From NCBI RefSeq assembly GCF_900104585.1, contig NZ_FNVX01000006.1:682001-746000 (forward strand): a DNA stretch of 64,000 bases, in the 5' to 3' direction. Made by a program: the position numbers and the translations under genes. The DNA comes from Bacteroides ihuae. GTDB lineage: Bacteria > Bacteroidota > Bacteroidia > Bacteroidales > Bacteroidaceae. Shown here one piece after another: positions 34,828 through 45,900 of this stretch; the first letter of the stretch is position 1; each line of letters starts with the position of its first letter. The notes under the pieces were generated by a model, which saw only the letters and a program-made list of their open reading frames with translations, did not search any database and was not told where the DNA came from.

Positions 34828-37800
34828 ATGAATGAAGATCGAAAAAAACGAGGGATTACTCACAGTAAGTTCCTCACGGCACTAACTATCACTGCACTAT
34901 TTCTAGGCAGCGGTGAAGCTATGGCCAACAAAAACATTCAAAACAGTAGCTATACAGCAAATGAGCAGCAGCAATCACAAGCTGTCCAAGGACTAATTGT
35001 TGACTCTAAAGGAGAAGCAATCATCGGAGCTAGCGTCCTAGAAAAAAGAACAACAAACGGTACTATTTCTGATATAAATGGTAAATTCTCGTTAAATGTA
35101 AAACCTGGAACAATTCTAATCGTTTCTTATATAGGTTATAAATCCCAAGAGGTAAAAGCCTCAAAAAATATGCAAGTTGTTCTAAAAGAAGACACTGAAC
35201 TTTTAGATGAAGTAGTAGTCGTTGGTTATGGAGCACAAAAGAAAGTGAATCTAACGGGGGCCGTTTCAAATATAAATGTACAAGAAGCTATTGCAAGTCG
35301 CCCTGTTACAGATGCAGCTAAAGCACTACAAGGCATCAGTCCAGGCCTGACTATTACAAATAAAGTTGGTGGAATCGGAACAGAATCAACCATTAAGCTC
35401 CGTGGATCTGTAGGCTCTCTCAGCGCAACAAATGGGACATCACCACTAATTCTAGTTGATAACGTTGAGATTCCTAGCATCAATCTAGTCAATCCTGATG
35501 ACATTGAGACAATATCTGTTCTAAAAGATGCTGCTTCAGCTTCAATATATGGTACACGCGCGGCATGGGGGGTCATATTAATCACCACTAAGCAAGGAAA
35601 GAAGAATGATAAGGTAAAAGTTAATTATTCGAACAACTATGCATGGAGTACACCAACGACAATGGCGGAATTAGCCTCTGCATCAGATAATGCTGAATTT
35701 ATCATGACCATACTAGATAGACTTGGACAAAACTCCATCACTAACATCGGATATACCATCGACGCTACAGCTGTTGAAAAGATAAAAGGATGGGAAGAAC
35801 AATATGGTAATATGTCACAAAGCGAATTAGGCGAAATGCTTGAGGGGCGTGATTTCGAGATAAGAGGAGGTAAAACTTTTTTCTACCGTTCATTTGATCC
35901 AATTAAAGAGTTCACCAAAGACTGGACACCTCAACAAAACCATAATTTATCAGTTACAGGTGGAAATGACAAAACCACATACAACATCGGCCTAGGATAT
36001 CTGAACCAAACAGGAGTAATGAAATTTAACTCTGACAAATATAACAGGTACACTCTAAACTCCAATATCACCACCAATATTCGTGATTGGTGGAAAGTTA
36101 AAGCCAATATTCTCTTCACGCGTTCTGAGAATGACCAACCTTATAAATATACCTCAGGACAATATGATGCATGGTTTTACTTAATGCGTTGGCCCCGATG
36201 GTACCCTTATGCACAGTACGACGGAAAAGACTTCCGCTCAGCCGTAACCGATATAAAATCGGGAAATAGGGAATCGGTAACATCAAATTACATACGTACA
36301 AACTTAGGAACAGAGATAACACCTATCAAAGATTTGACTATCAACTTTGACTATACTTTTTCTATGCTAATTGATGCGCAAAAAAGGAATGGTGGAACCG
36401 TGATGGCTTACAATATGTTCTCTTCTGCTCCATTCAGCAACTATGCAGATATCTATGGTAGCACCCATAATCGTGTAACTCAAAGTAGCAAATATACGAT
36501 GGCTAATATATTCAAGGCATATGCTACATACAACCTCAACTTTGAGAAGAAACACAATTTCAAGATAATGGCTGGTATGGATGCTGAAAGCCGTGAGAAA
36601 TTAAGTCATTATTCAGAACGCAGAGGATTAATTAGTACCACCCTTCCTGAGATAGCATTGGCTACAGGTGACCAATATTCATATAGTTCAACTGATAGCT
36701 ATCATAATGACTTTGCTGCTGCAGGTTTCTTTGGACGCATCAACTACAATTACATGCAGAAATACTTGTTAGAAATAAACGCACGATATGATGGATCCTC
36801 AAACTTCCCTAAAGGCAAAAAATGGGCATTATTCCCATCTGTTTCTGCTGGTTGGAGAACTTCAGAAGAAAGCTTTATGACATGGGTAAAACCAACACTA
36901 TCAACTTTGAAAGTTAGAGGTTCATGGGGAACTATAGGAAATCAAGACGTTGCATCTAATTCATTTATCTCAACAATGACTTCTGGAAATTCAAATTGGG
37001 TTGTTAATGGTACAAACCAACTCTATCTAGGTTCTCCTTCTGTTATTTCAAGCGCTTTGACTTGGGAACGTGTCACAACAACTGATCTAGGTCTAGATGC
37101 CCGTTTCTTTAATGATGAGCTTGGATTTACATTTGATTGGTACAAGCGCGTAACTTCTGACATGCACTGCGCAGGAGAAACATTACCTTCTACTTTTGGC
37201 GCATCATCTCCAAAAATAAATTATGGAGAAATTACAGGAAACGGTTTAGAACTTGGACTTGATTATAGCCATCGCTTCAAATCTGGTTTCGGTATTAATG
37301 CCAGAGCATCAATCTCTCACGTCACAGAAAAGATTACAAAATTTAAAGGGAGCAATAATAATATTTATGGAAATTATGAAGGCAAACGCCTTGGCGAAAT
37401 CTGGGGATATGAAACAGACCGTTTATTCCAAGAAAGTGATTTCAAGATAGATGGAAGTCTAAAAGATGGTATTGCATCTCAATCTTTATATGAAACTGGA
37501 TCTTTTAAGTTTGGCCCTGGAGATGTTAAATATAAGAATATAGATGGTGACGATAAAATTAGCTACGGAAAAAACACAATAGAAGACCACGGCGATTTAA
37601 AAGTAATAGGCAATACTTTACCTGATTACGAATATAGCTTCTCTTTGGGAGCAGATTACAAAGGGCTTGACCTTAGCGTTTTCTTTCAAGGTGTAGGCAA
37701 ACGTGATTATTGGGCATACGGTAGTGTTGCCATTCCTGCAGGTGGATCCAGTTATGCAGATGCAGCATACGCTCATCAAATGGATTATTGGACTACAACA

Positions 37801-38142
37801 AATACAAATGCTTACTATCCGCGCCCTTCAAACAATGCTTGGGTAAGTAATGGCCAAAACTTCTTACGCCAAACAAGATATCTATCTGATATGTCTTACC
37901 TACGTTGCAAAAATATAACTATAGGTTATACACTGCCTCAAGAGTGGTTGAAAAAAATACGTTTTGAAAATGCACGTTTTTATGTAAGTGCAGAAAACCT
38001 TTTTGAATTTGACAACATGAAGATTCCTGTTGATCCAGAATCAACAGATTACAAAACAGGATATGGCGACGGATCATACGCTTTCGGAAGAAGCTACCCA
38101 TATCAAAGAACCATTTCACTCGGTATGCAAATAGGATTTTAA
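34828..38142 (+). CDS. SusC/RagA-family TonB-dependent outer-membrane transporter
   Basis: A 1104-residue import channel for oligosaccharides or other oligomers. A signal region (about 15-34) is followed by a carboxypeptidase-regulatory-like domain (about 53-130, VQGLIVDSKGEAIIGASVLEK), a TonB box/plug start DEVVVVGYGAQKKVNLTGAV, the SusC signature DAASASIYGTRAAWGVILITTK, and a 22-strand barrel ending in ISLGMQIGF. It forms a pair with the SusD protein 21 bp downstream. Lying between a sugar kinase and a peptidoglycan-sugar cluster, it is a candidate importer of wall fragments, which is inference. Confidence 0.95.
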   Translation: MNEDRKKRGITHSKFLTALTITALFLGSGEAMANKNIQNSSYTANEQQQSQAVQGLIVDSKGEAIIGASVLEKRTTNGTISDINGKFSLNVKPGTILIVSYIGYKSQEVKASKNMQVVLKEDTELLDEVVVVGYGAQKKVNLTGAVSNINVQEAIASRPVTDAAKALQGISPGLTITNKVGGIGTESTIKLRGSVGSLSATNGTSPLILVDNVEIPSINLVNPDDIETISVLKDAASASIYGTRAAWGVILITTKQGKKNDKVKVNYSNNYAWSTPTTMAELASASDNAEFIMTILDRLGQNSITNIGYTIDATAVEKIKGWEEQYGNMSQSELGEMLEGRDFEIRGGKTFFYRSFDPIKEFTKDWTPQQNHNLSVTGGNDKTTYNIGLGYLNQTGVMKFNSDKYNRYTLNSNITTNIRDWWKVKANILFTRSENDQPYKYTSGQYDAWFYLMRWPRWYPYAQYDGKDFRSAVTDIKSGNRESVTSNYIRTNLGTEITPIKDLTINFDYTFSMLIDAQKRNGGTVMAYNMFSSAPFSNYADIYGSTHNRVTQSSKYTMANIFKAYATYNLNFEKKHNFKIMAGMDAESREKLSHYSERRGLISTTLPEIALATGDQYSYSSTDSYHNDFAAAGFFGRINYNYMQKYLLEINARYDGSSNFPKGKKWALFPSVSAGWRTSEESFMTWVKPTLSTLKVRGSWGTIGNQDVASNSFISTMTSGNSNWVVNGTNQLYLGSPSVISSALTWERVTTTDLGLDARFFNDELGFTFDWYKRVTSDMHCAGETLPSTFGASSPKINYGEITGNGLELGLDYSHRFKSGFGINARASISHVTEKITKFKGSNNNIYGNYEGKRLGEIWGYETDRLFQESDFKIDGSLKDGIASQSLYETGSFKFGPGDVKYKNIDGDDKISYGKNTIEDHGDLKVIGNTLPDYEYSFSLGADYKGLDLSVFFQGVGKRDYWAYGSVAIPAGGSSYADAAYAHQMDYWTTTNTNAYYPRPSNNAWVSNGQNFLRQTRYLSDMSYLRCKNITIGYTLPQEWLKKIRFENARFYVSAENLFEFDNMKIPVDPESTDYKTGYGDGSYAFGRSYPYQRTISLGMQIGF

Positions 38143-38163
38143 AAACATTAAAACAAGAAAATT

Positions 38164-39966
38164 ATGAAAATAAAAATATTCTCATTATTATTCGTTGCTT
38201 TAACATTGAGTGCATGTGATGACTTTTTGACTCGCGACCCAATGGATACAGTAACAGACACACCTACATTCTGGAACAGTGAAGATAATATACGAACTTC
38301 AATGTATGCTTTTTACGACGTGTATTTTGAAGGATATCGGTCTGGGTGGGAACGCGCAGATTGGTATGCCGAAACAAATGTGGCTGATTGGACTGATGAT
38401 AATGCCCAAAAATCAGCAACTTATTTCACAAAAGTAGCTCCATCATCTGAGACAGATGTAGCCTCAACTAAGAATGATGAACGTAATTGGACTTTTAGTT
38501 ATATCAGGAAACTCAACATTATCATTAATAGGGTATCAAGTTCCTCATTAACAGATGAAGCAAAAAGGCACTGGGTAGGAGTAGCGCGCTTCTTACGTGC
38601 AATGGAGTATAGCAAGTTAGTTTCAAAATTTGGAGATACTCCATGGTTTAGTGAAGCTATTGAAAACACCGATTACGAGACACTTTACAAAGAAAAAGAT
38701 CCACGTACAACAGTTATGGATAGCGTCCTTAATGACTTAAGTTTTGCATGTGAGAACATACGTAAAAGTGACGGAACAATGGGACTTTCAATCAACAAAG
38801 CCGTAGCATATGCATATACTTCAAGATTAATGCTATTTGAAGGTACATGGCAGAAATACCGTGAAAACAATACCGAATATGCTAAAAAATATCTGCAAGC
38901 CGCTAAAAATGCAGCTGCAGAGCTAATGAGTTGGGGCGATTATAGTTTGGCTAGTAGTTATAAATCACTGACAACATCTGAAGATTTAGCAAGCAACCCT
39001 GAAGTCATCATTTATCGCTCTTATGTTGAAGGAGTTGTTACACATAGTTTGATGACATTCCAAGTAACTGAAGCAGAGATAAACAGCCCATCTAAAGATT
39101 TAATTGATTCTTATCTATCATCCAACGGTTTACCTATAAATCAAGCAGAAAACACTCTTTATCAGGGAGACAAATGGTTTTTCGATGAGATAGCAGATCG
39201 TGATCCACGTATGTATGCAAACATTGACAAAACTGGATTAAAGTTGGATGGCATTGAAAAGGTATATGCAATATCCGGATACTTTTCAAATAGATTCGTC
39301 AACGAAGATTTAAAAACAAAAGCTGGAGGAACGAGTAATACTTGTATTACAGATGCCCCTGTAATGAAGTTAAACGAAGTCTTAATGAATTACATAGAAG
39401 CATCTGTAGAATTATCTCAATTAGGTGCTTATACTTTGGTGCAAAGTGACTTTGATAAATCAATCAATCTTATTCGTGATAGAAAAAGCACTAGTATGCC
39501 TCATGTATTATTGTCTGGCAGCAACCTCACAGTAAACGGTGTTACCATTAATGATCCGAATCGCGATACAGATGTGCCATCTCTGATATGGGAAGTTCGC
39601 CGCGAACGTCGTATTGAACTTGTCTATGAAGGTATCAGATTTAATGATCTCCGCAGATGGAATAAACTAAATTATGCAGATATGGCACTTAATGCTAAAT
39701 TAAATTTAGGTGCATGGCTAGATAAAGAGCGTTTTATTACATGGTATAACGCTACATACAGCCCAACAACTCCAATTACTTTAGAGACACTCAAGTCTAT
39801 AACACTTGACAGAGCAGGAAATACAGGCTATATTGTTCCGATTACTGATTCTACAATGTTAAGAACCTATAGTGCAAAAGATTATTTATATCCTATCCCA
39901 TTGGATCAAATAACTCTTTATGAAGCTAAAGGAAAAACGTTAAAACAGAATTCTGGCTGGGAATAG
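38164..39966 (+). CDS. SusD/RagB-family outer-membrane lipoprotein
   Basis: A 600-residue surface glycan-binding lid for the SusC channel. The lipoprotein signal ends TLSAC (Cys18), followed by the SusD N-terminal block DDFLTRDPMDTVTDTPTFWN. Tetratricopeptide-like helices fill the middle, and the C-terminal RagB/SusD region reads VPSLIWEVRRERRIELVYEG and RFNDLRRW. It is followed by a strong terminator, so the SusC/SusD transcript ends here. Confidence 0.95.
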   Translation: MKIKIFSLLFVALTLSACDDFLTRDPMDTVTDTPTFWNSEDNIRTSMYAFYDVYFEGYRSGWERADWYAETNVADWTDDNAQKSATYFTKVAPSSETDVASTKNDERNWTFSYIRKLNIIINRVSSSSLTDEAKRHWVGVARFLRAMEYSKLVSKFGDTPWFSEAIENTDYETLYKEKDPRTTVMDSVLNDLSFACENIRKSDGTMGLSINKAVAYAYTSRLMLFEGTWQKYRENNTEYAKKYLQAAKNAAAELMSWGDYSLASSYKSLTTSEDLASNPEVIIYRSYVEGVVTHSLMTFQVTEAEINSPSKDLIDSYLSSNGLPINQAENTLYQGDKWFFDEIADRDPRMYANIDKTGLKLDGIEKVYAISGYFSNRFVNEDLKTKAGGTSNTCITDAPVMKLNEVLMNYIEASVELSQLGAYTLVQSDFDKSINLIRDRKSTSMPHVLLSGSNLTVNGVTINDPNRDTDVPSLIWEVRRERRIELVYEGIRFNDLRRWNKLNYADMALNAKLNLGAWLDKERFITWYNATYSPTTPITLETLKSITLDRAGNTGYIVPITDSTMLRTYSAKDYLYPIPLDQITLYEAKGKTLKQNSGWE

Positions 39967-39980
39967 AGTCAACAATTTTA

Positions 39981-40015
39981 CAAGGAAGTGATCGCAGTTA
40001 AACATCACTTCCTTG
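39981..40015 (+). terminator. Rho-independent terminator after the SusD gene
   Basis: Perfect 12-bp inverted repeat (39981-39992 and 40004-40015), 11-base loop, then TTTCT, 15 bp past the stop codon. It separates the SusC/SusD unit from the salvage operon. Confidence 0.88.
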
Positions 40016-40106
40016 TTTCTCAAATATCTAAATACTCTATATCAAAAGACAACAAATTCAACTGCGTGAATTGATAGACAGGTATCTAAATAAATGTGAA
40101 TAGTTG

Positions 40107-40137
40107 TTCTTGATGCCAAAAGTAATATTATCTTTGC
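40107..40137 (+). promoter_or_regulatory. Promoter of the peptidoglycan-sugar salvage operon
   Basis: TTCTTGAT (40107-40114), 14-bp spacer, -7 TATCTTTGC (40129-40137). It is the only well-formed promoter recognised for the 14 co-directional genes that follow. It shares its upstream element and spacing with the susC promoter. Confidence 0.7.
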
Positions 40138-40173
40138 TACTACTGAAAATAGTTCTCTTAATAACATCTATTT

Positions 40174-41349
40174 ATGAAAACAATTCTACTCATAGCTATT
40201 ATATTGTGTGGTTCAACCTGTATGTCTGCACAAACAAAGGAAGGGAATTCTGTCATTGTCGGTGCTGAACTTACAAAGGAATACTTCCCGATTTTGAAGA
40301 ATAAACGCATTGCAGTGTTTTCTAACCATACTGGCATGATAGGCAACAAGCATACGTTGGATGTGTTGTTGGAAAACAAATTCAATGTAGTTGCTATTTT
40401 CTCTCCGGAGCATGGATTCCGTGGAAATGCAGATGCAGGAGAACATGTTTCAAGCTCAGTTGATACAAAGACAGGGGTACCCATACTCTCATTATATGAC
40501 GGAAAGGCTGGAAAGCCCAGCGAAGAATCTATGCGAAAATTTGATATATTAATCGTAGATATACAAGATGTAGGCTTGAGATTTTATACGTATTATATAT
40601 CTATGGTAAAACTAATGGATGCTTGTGCGGAATATAATCGTAAGATGCTAATTTTAGATCGTCCCAATCCCAATGGCCATTATGTAGACGGGCCAATACT
40701 TGATATGAAATATAAATCGGGAGTAGGATGGCTTCCTATCCCAATCGTGCATGGCATGACTTTAGGCGAGCTCGCCTTAATGGTAAATGGAGAAAAATGG
40801 CTCCCAGCATCAAGAGTCTGTGATGTCACAGTAATCAAATGCAAAAATTATACACACCAAACATTATATAAACTTCCTATTCCTCCATCACCTAACCTAC
40901 CCAATATGAAATCGGTTTACCTTTATCCGTCTACTTGCTTTTTCGAAGCCACTCCTGTTAGCTTAGGTAGAGGAACTTCTCTCCCATTCCAGATCTATGG
41001 GCATCCCAATATGACAGGATACAATTACAGTTTCACACCGAAAAGTATTTCGGGTGCAAAGAATCCACCTCAGCTCGGAAAGTTATGCCACGGTGTAAAT
41101 TTAAGCGGACTTTCTGATAAAGAAATAGGGGAAAAAGGTGTAGATTTGAGCTACATTATTGATGCCTATAGAAATCTTAACATGGGTGACCAATTCTTCC
41201 GCCCGTTCTTCGAATCGCTGGTTGGTACGGATTATGTACGAAAGATGATTGAAGAAGGAAAGGATGCAGATGAGATCAAGGCAATGTGGAAAGGCGATGT
41301 GGAGATATTCAAGGTGCAGCGTAGGCCATACCTGCTATATGCAGAATGA
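40174..41349 (+). CDS. namZ: Exo-beta-N-acetylmuramidase, DUF1343/GH171 (NamZ type), copy 1
   Basis: DUF1343 enzymes remove MurNAc from the non-reducing end of peptide-free glycan strands. The 391-residue protein has a signal peptide (about 1-20, ending CMSAQ), so it is exported. Family blocks are RIAVFSNHTGMIGNKHTLDVL, IFSPEHGFRGNADAGE, VDIQDVGLRFYTYYISM, LDRPNPNGHYVDGP and GRGTSLPFQIYG. It is the first gene of the operon. A second copy lies at 53053-54291. The activity is taken from characterised relatives. Confidence 0.9.
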   Translation: MKTILLIAIILCGSTCMSAQTKEGNSVIVGAELTKEYFPILKNKRIAVFSNHTGMIGNKHTLDVLLENKFNVVAIFSPEHGFRGNADAGEHVSSSVDTKTGVPILSLYDGKAGKPSEESMRKFDILIVDIQDVGLRFYTYYISMVKLMDACAEYNRKMLILDRPNPNGHYVDGPILDMKYKSGVGWLPIPIVHGMTLGELALMVNGEKWLPASRVCDVTVIKCKNYTHQTLYKLPIPPSPNLPNMKSVYLYPSTCFFEATPVSLGRGTSLPFQIYGHPNMTGYNYSFTPKSISGAKNPPQLGKLCHGVNLSGLSDKEIGEKGVDLSYIIDAYRNLNMGDQFFRPFFESLVGTDYVRKMIEEGKDADEIKAMWKGDVEIFKVQRRPYLLYAE

Positions 41350-41426
41350 TACGCTAAATATTATGGATTATAGAACAAGAGAGAACGGATTTATTAATCA
41401 TTTAGTACAAATAAAAGAGGATACTT

Positions 41427-42878
41427 ATGAGCCCTATTTTAGTTTTAGTTACCATAGCCGCTTATTTTGCAATTTTATTCGCCATCTCCTATATAGCGGG
41501 TAGGAAAGCAGACAATCAAGGGTTCTTTGTTGGAAATCGGAAATCGCCTTGGTATATAGTAGCCTTCGCTATGATTGGTTCGAGCATATCGGGCGTTACA
41601 TTTGTTTCAGTTCCGGGAATGGTAGCAACTAGCAACTTTGCCTATCTACAGATGGTGCTCGGTTTTGTAGCAGGGCAGTTCATCATTGCTTTTGTGCTGA
41701 TACCATTATTTTATAAAATGAACCTTGTTTCCATCTACGAGTACTTGGAGGAGAGATTCGGAGCATCCTCATATAGGACTGGAGCATGGTTTTTCTTCAT
41801 TTCCAAAATGCTGGGAGCCGCAGTCCGCTTGTTCTTAGTATGCCTCACTTTGCAGTTATTGGTATTCGACCCTTTACAATTACCTTTCATCCTGAATGTG
41901 ATTGCTACTGTTGCCTTAGTATGGTTATATACTTTTCGTGGCGGAGTGAAATCATTGATATGGACAGACTCTTTAAAAACATTTTGTTTAGTAGTATCGG
42001 TAGTACTATGCATCTATTATATATCATCCGACTTGAAACTAAACTTTAGCGGAATGGTAGCTAGCATTACTAAGAGTGACCTTTCTAAACTATTTTTCTT
42101 TGATGATATAAACGATAAACGTTATTTCTTCAAACAGTTTCTGGCAGGGATCTTTACGATGATTGCCATGACCGGATTGGATCAGGATATGATGCAACGA
42201 AACCTAAGCTGCAAAAACTTCAAAGATTCTCAAAAAAACATGATCACCAGTGGTATATCACAGTTCTTTGTCATCTTACTTTTTCTTATGCTTGGCGTAT
42301 TGCTATACACATATACAGCTCAAAACGGGATTGCCAATCCGGCTAAGAGTGATGAACTGTTTCCGATGATTGCCACGGGCAATTACTTTCCCATTATTGT
42401 AGGCATACTGTTCATTATCGGATTAATCTCTTCAGCATACTCGGCTGCCGGTTCTGCACTGACTGCTCTGACCACCTCTTTTACGGTAGATATACTAGGG
42501 ACAAAGGGAAAGGCAGAAGGCGAGATCGTCAAAATACGTAAACGCGTGCACGTAGGTATGGCCGTAGTCATGGGTTTAGTCATCCTTGTTTTCAATATGC
42601 TGAACAATACCAGCGTCATCGATGCAGTATATATTTTGGCTAGTTATACTTACGGTCCCATATTAGGGCTGTTCGCATTTGGCATTTTCACTAAAAAACA
42701 AGTTCGAGATAAATATATTCCGTTGGTGGCTATCATCTCGCCTATTTTATGCTTCATCTTGCAAAAGAATTCGGAAGCATGGTTCAACGGGTATGCGTTT
42801 AGCTACGAGCTATTGATCTTTAATGCATTCTTTACTTTCGTTGGCCTTAGCCTAATGATTGTAAAAGACAAAAAATAA
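41427..42878 (+). CDS. Sodium:solute symporter (SSS family)
   Basis: A 483-residue inner-membrane transporter with about 13 helices. The N-terminus YIAGRKADNQGFFVGNRKSPWYIVAFAMIGSSISGVTF is typical of bacterial SSS carriers for sugars and organic acids, and GLISSAYSAAGSALTALTTSF marks the central Na+ site region. Placed directly after NamZ, it is the natural candidate to import released MurNAc, in the role proposed for MurT in Tannerella. That substrate is inferred from position only. Confidence 0.9.
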   Translation: MSPILVLVTIAAYFAILFAISYIAGRKADNQGFFVGNRKSPWYIVAFAMIGSSISGVTFVSVPGMVATSNFAYLQMVLGFVAGQFIIAFVLIPLFYKMNLVSIYEYLEERFGASSYRTGAWFFFISKMLGAAVRLFLVCLTLQLLVFDPLQLPFILNVIATVALVWLYTFRGGVKSLIWTDSLKTFCLVVSVVLCIYYISSDLKLNFSGMVASITKSDLSKLFFFDDINDKRYFFKQFLAGIFTMIAMTGLDQDMMQRNLSCKNFKDSQKNMITSGISQFFVILLFLMLGVLLYTYTAQNGIANPAKSDELFPMIATGNYFPIIVGILFIIGLISSAYSAAGSALTALTTSFTVDILGTKGKAEGEIVKIRKRVHVGMAVVMGLVILVFNMLNNTSVIDAVYILASYTYGPILGLFAFGIFTKKQVRDKYIPLVAIISPILCFILQKNSEAWFNGYAFSYELLIFNAFFTFVGLSLMIVKDKK

Positions 42879-42916
42879 ATAAATCGCAAAAATCAATTTA
42901 TAAACTTAACACAATT

Positions 42917-45900
42917 ATGAATTTAAAACGTGCGTCATTTTTATCTCTGTTGGCTTTCGGTTTGCTCCCACAAACCATGATTGCACAAGATGTCTCTACG
43001 GAACTGCGGACTAAGATCGGCAACTTACTTACCGCTACAGCTCGGAAGGAGATTTCTGTTGCCAAGATAAACATTGACTCTGTTGCCATTGAGAAGAATG
43101 AACTCACTCTCTTTGCTAACATTCATTGCTCTTACATCCCCTTTCGTGAAGACAATGTGCAGACTATTTATCGTGAAGTACAAGCTCTCCTCCCCCAGGA
43201 ATTAGCAAAATACAAACTAAAGATCTGCACTGACAAAAAAGCAATTGAAGAGTTTATCCCAATGGCCTTGCGGAGCAAGAAGGATAAAAAAGCAGGTACT
43301 TTTACCAATAAGTCTGATAAACCATTGATTAGCAAACTCTCTGTGCCTTACGCCCCCACGAAAGGTTTACAGAGTAGGCACATTGCTTTGTGGCAAAGTC
43401 ATGGATTTTATTATGAGCCTAAACTAACACGTTGGGAGTGGCAGCGAGCCCGCATCTTTCAAACGGTAGAAGATCTCTATACCCAAAGTTTCGTCCTCCC
43501 CTACCTTCTTCCAATGCTTGAGAATGCAGGAGCAAACGTATTGCTTCCTCGAGAGAGAGACACTCAAGCGGTGGAAGTTATCATTGATAATGACGGTTGC
43601 CGCAATGCATCTGTCTATACTGAAAAAGATGCTGATAAGAGCTGGAGCACTGGCAAAGAAACCGGCTTCGCTCATTTACGTGATCAATACATTAATTTTG
43701 AGAATCCTTTCAAAGAGGGTACTTACCGCTTAACGGAAACAATAAAGAAAGGAAAAGAAAACTTGGCAGAGTGGATTCCTTCCATTCCGAAAGCAGGTAA
43801 GTATGCCGTTTATGTGTCTTACAAAACAGTAGAGAATAGTACGGAAGATGCTCTCTACACTGTTTATCACAAAGGTGGCGTATCTCAATTCAAAGTCAAC
43901 CAAACCATGGGCGGTGGCACATGGATTTATCTGGGACATTTTAGTTTCAATGCTGAGAGGAATGATGCTTGCAAAGTCGTATTAAGCAACAAGTCGGATA
44001 AGTCGGGACGAATGGTCACAGCGGATGCCGTTAAGATTGGAGGTGGTTATGGTAACATAGCACGTAGAATAGCCGATGGTGGTATCGCTACTGAAAACAC
44101 TCGAAGTTCTGACATTACAACTCCGATAACAACCAAACAGTTGCCTAAAGTAGACTATCCATATGAGACAAGTGGTTATCCCAGATTTACCGAAGGTGCT
44201 CGTTATTGGCTTCAGTGGGCGGGCATGCCTGATAGTGTCTATTCCGAAAGTCAAGGCAAAAACGATTATACGGACGACTATAAGTCACGTGGATTATGGG
44301 TAAACTATTTAGCAGGAGGATCATCGGCATGTCCTACTGATAAAGGATTAAAAATCCCTATTGATATGGCTTTTGCCTTTCATTCGGATGCAGGTACTAC
44401 AATGAACGATTCCATTATAGGCACATTAGGTATTTTTCAAACAGCAGGTGATGACGGGATATTTGCCAATGGAACGTCCCGTTATGCATCAAGAGACCTT
44501 ACCGATTTGATACAAACCAACATCGTGAATGACATTCGCGCTTTATACGAGCCTAAATGGACACGTCGTGGTATGTGGAATCAATCGTATTTTGAAGCTA
44601 GAGTTCCTAAAGTTCCTACCATGTTGTTAGAACTCCTATCTCATCAGAACTTTGCAGATATGCGCTATGGCATTGATCCTCGTTTTCGCTTCACAGTAAG
44701 CCGTTCCATATACAAGGGAATGCTCCAGTTTCTCTGTTCGCAATACAAACAAGAATATGTAGTGCAACCATTGCCGGTGGACAATATGAGTATCCGTTTC
44801 ATCAGAGAAAATGAGATGGAATTGACTTGGCAACCGGTCAATGATCCACTGGAGGCAACAGCTAAAGCTGAAAAATACATTGTTTATACCCGTATAGATG
44901 ATGGAGACTTTGACAACGGAGTAGTTGTTAACCAGAACTCCTATCGCACAGTAGTGCCAGCTGGAGTGGTTTGCAGTTATAAGGTGACTGCCCTAAACAA
45001 AGGTGGAGAAAGTTTCCCTTCGGAAATTCTTTCTACCGGTAGAGCATTCAACTCTAAAGGTACAGTTTTGGTTATCAACGGATTCGATCGCATTAGTGCT
45101 CCGGCTGATTTTGTTGCGCCGGCAGATAGCATTGCCGGGTTCCTCGATCAATTAGATCACGGAGTGCCTTATAAAGAGGATATCAGTTACATTGGTAGTA
45201 TGAAAGAGTTCCGTCGTGTCATACCTTGGATGGACGATGACGCATCAGGTTTTGGTGATAGTTGTGGAAATTACGAAACAATGGTTATTGCGGGAAATAC
45301 ATTCGATTATCCGGCTGTGCATGGTGTAGCAATCCTCAAAGCTGGTTACTCTTTCGTTTCTTGTAGCGATGAAGCAATAGAGAATAAGTATGCTTCAATG
45401 AACGATTACCCATCAGTAGATTTGATTCTAGGCAAGGAAAAACAAACGAAGATGGGACGAGGAGGAGTCACCCCGTTAGAGTTTAAGACTTTCACACCGG
45501 AAATGCAAAAAGCGATTTCAACTTATTCCAAAGCGGGAGGAAATATCTTTGTTTCAGGAGCCTATGTTGCCTCTGATTTATGGGATAATGCTCAAGCAAA
45601 CAAAGAAGATAAAGCTTTTGCCACTAATATTCTTAAATACAAATGGCGTGTAGGTCAGGCTGCAACTACGGGACAAGTAAAGAGCGTAGCTTCACCATTT
45701 GACATGATCAACGGTAAGTACAGTTATTACAATGAATTGAATTCCGATTCTTATGTAGTAGAATCACCCGACGCATTAGAGCCTTCGACTGAAGGAGCAT
45801 ATACCGTACTTCGATATTCGGAGAACAATCTTAGTGCCGGAATAGCTTATGAGGGAGATTACAAAACATGTGTACTGGGATTTCCCTTCGAATCCATACG

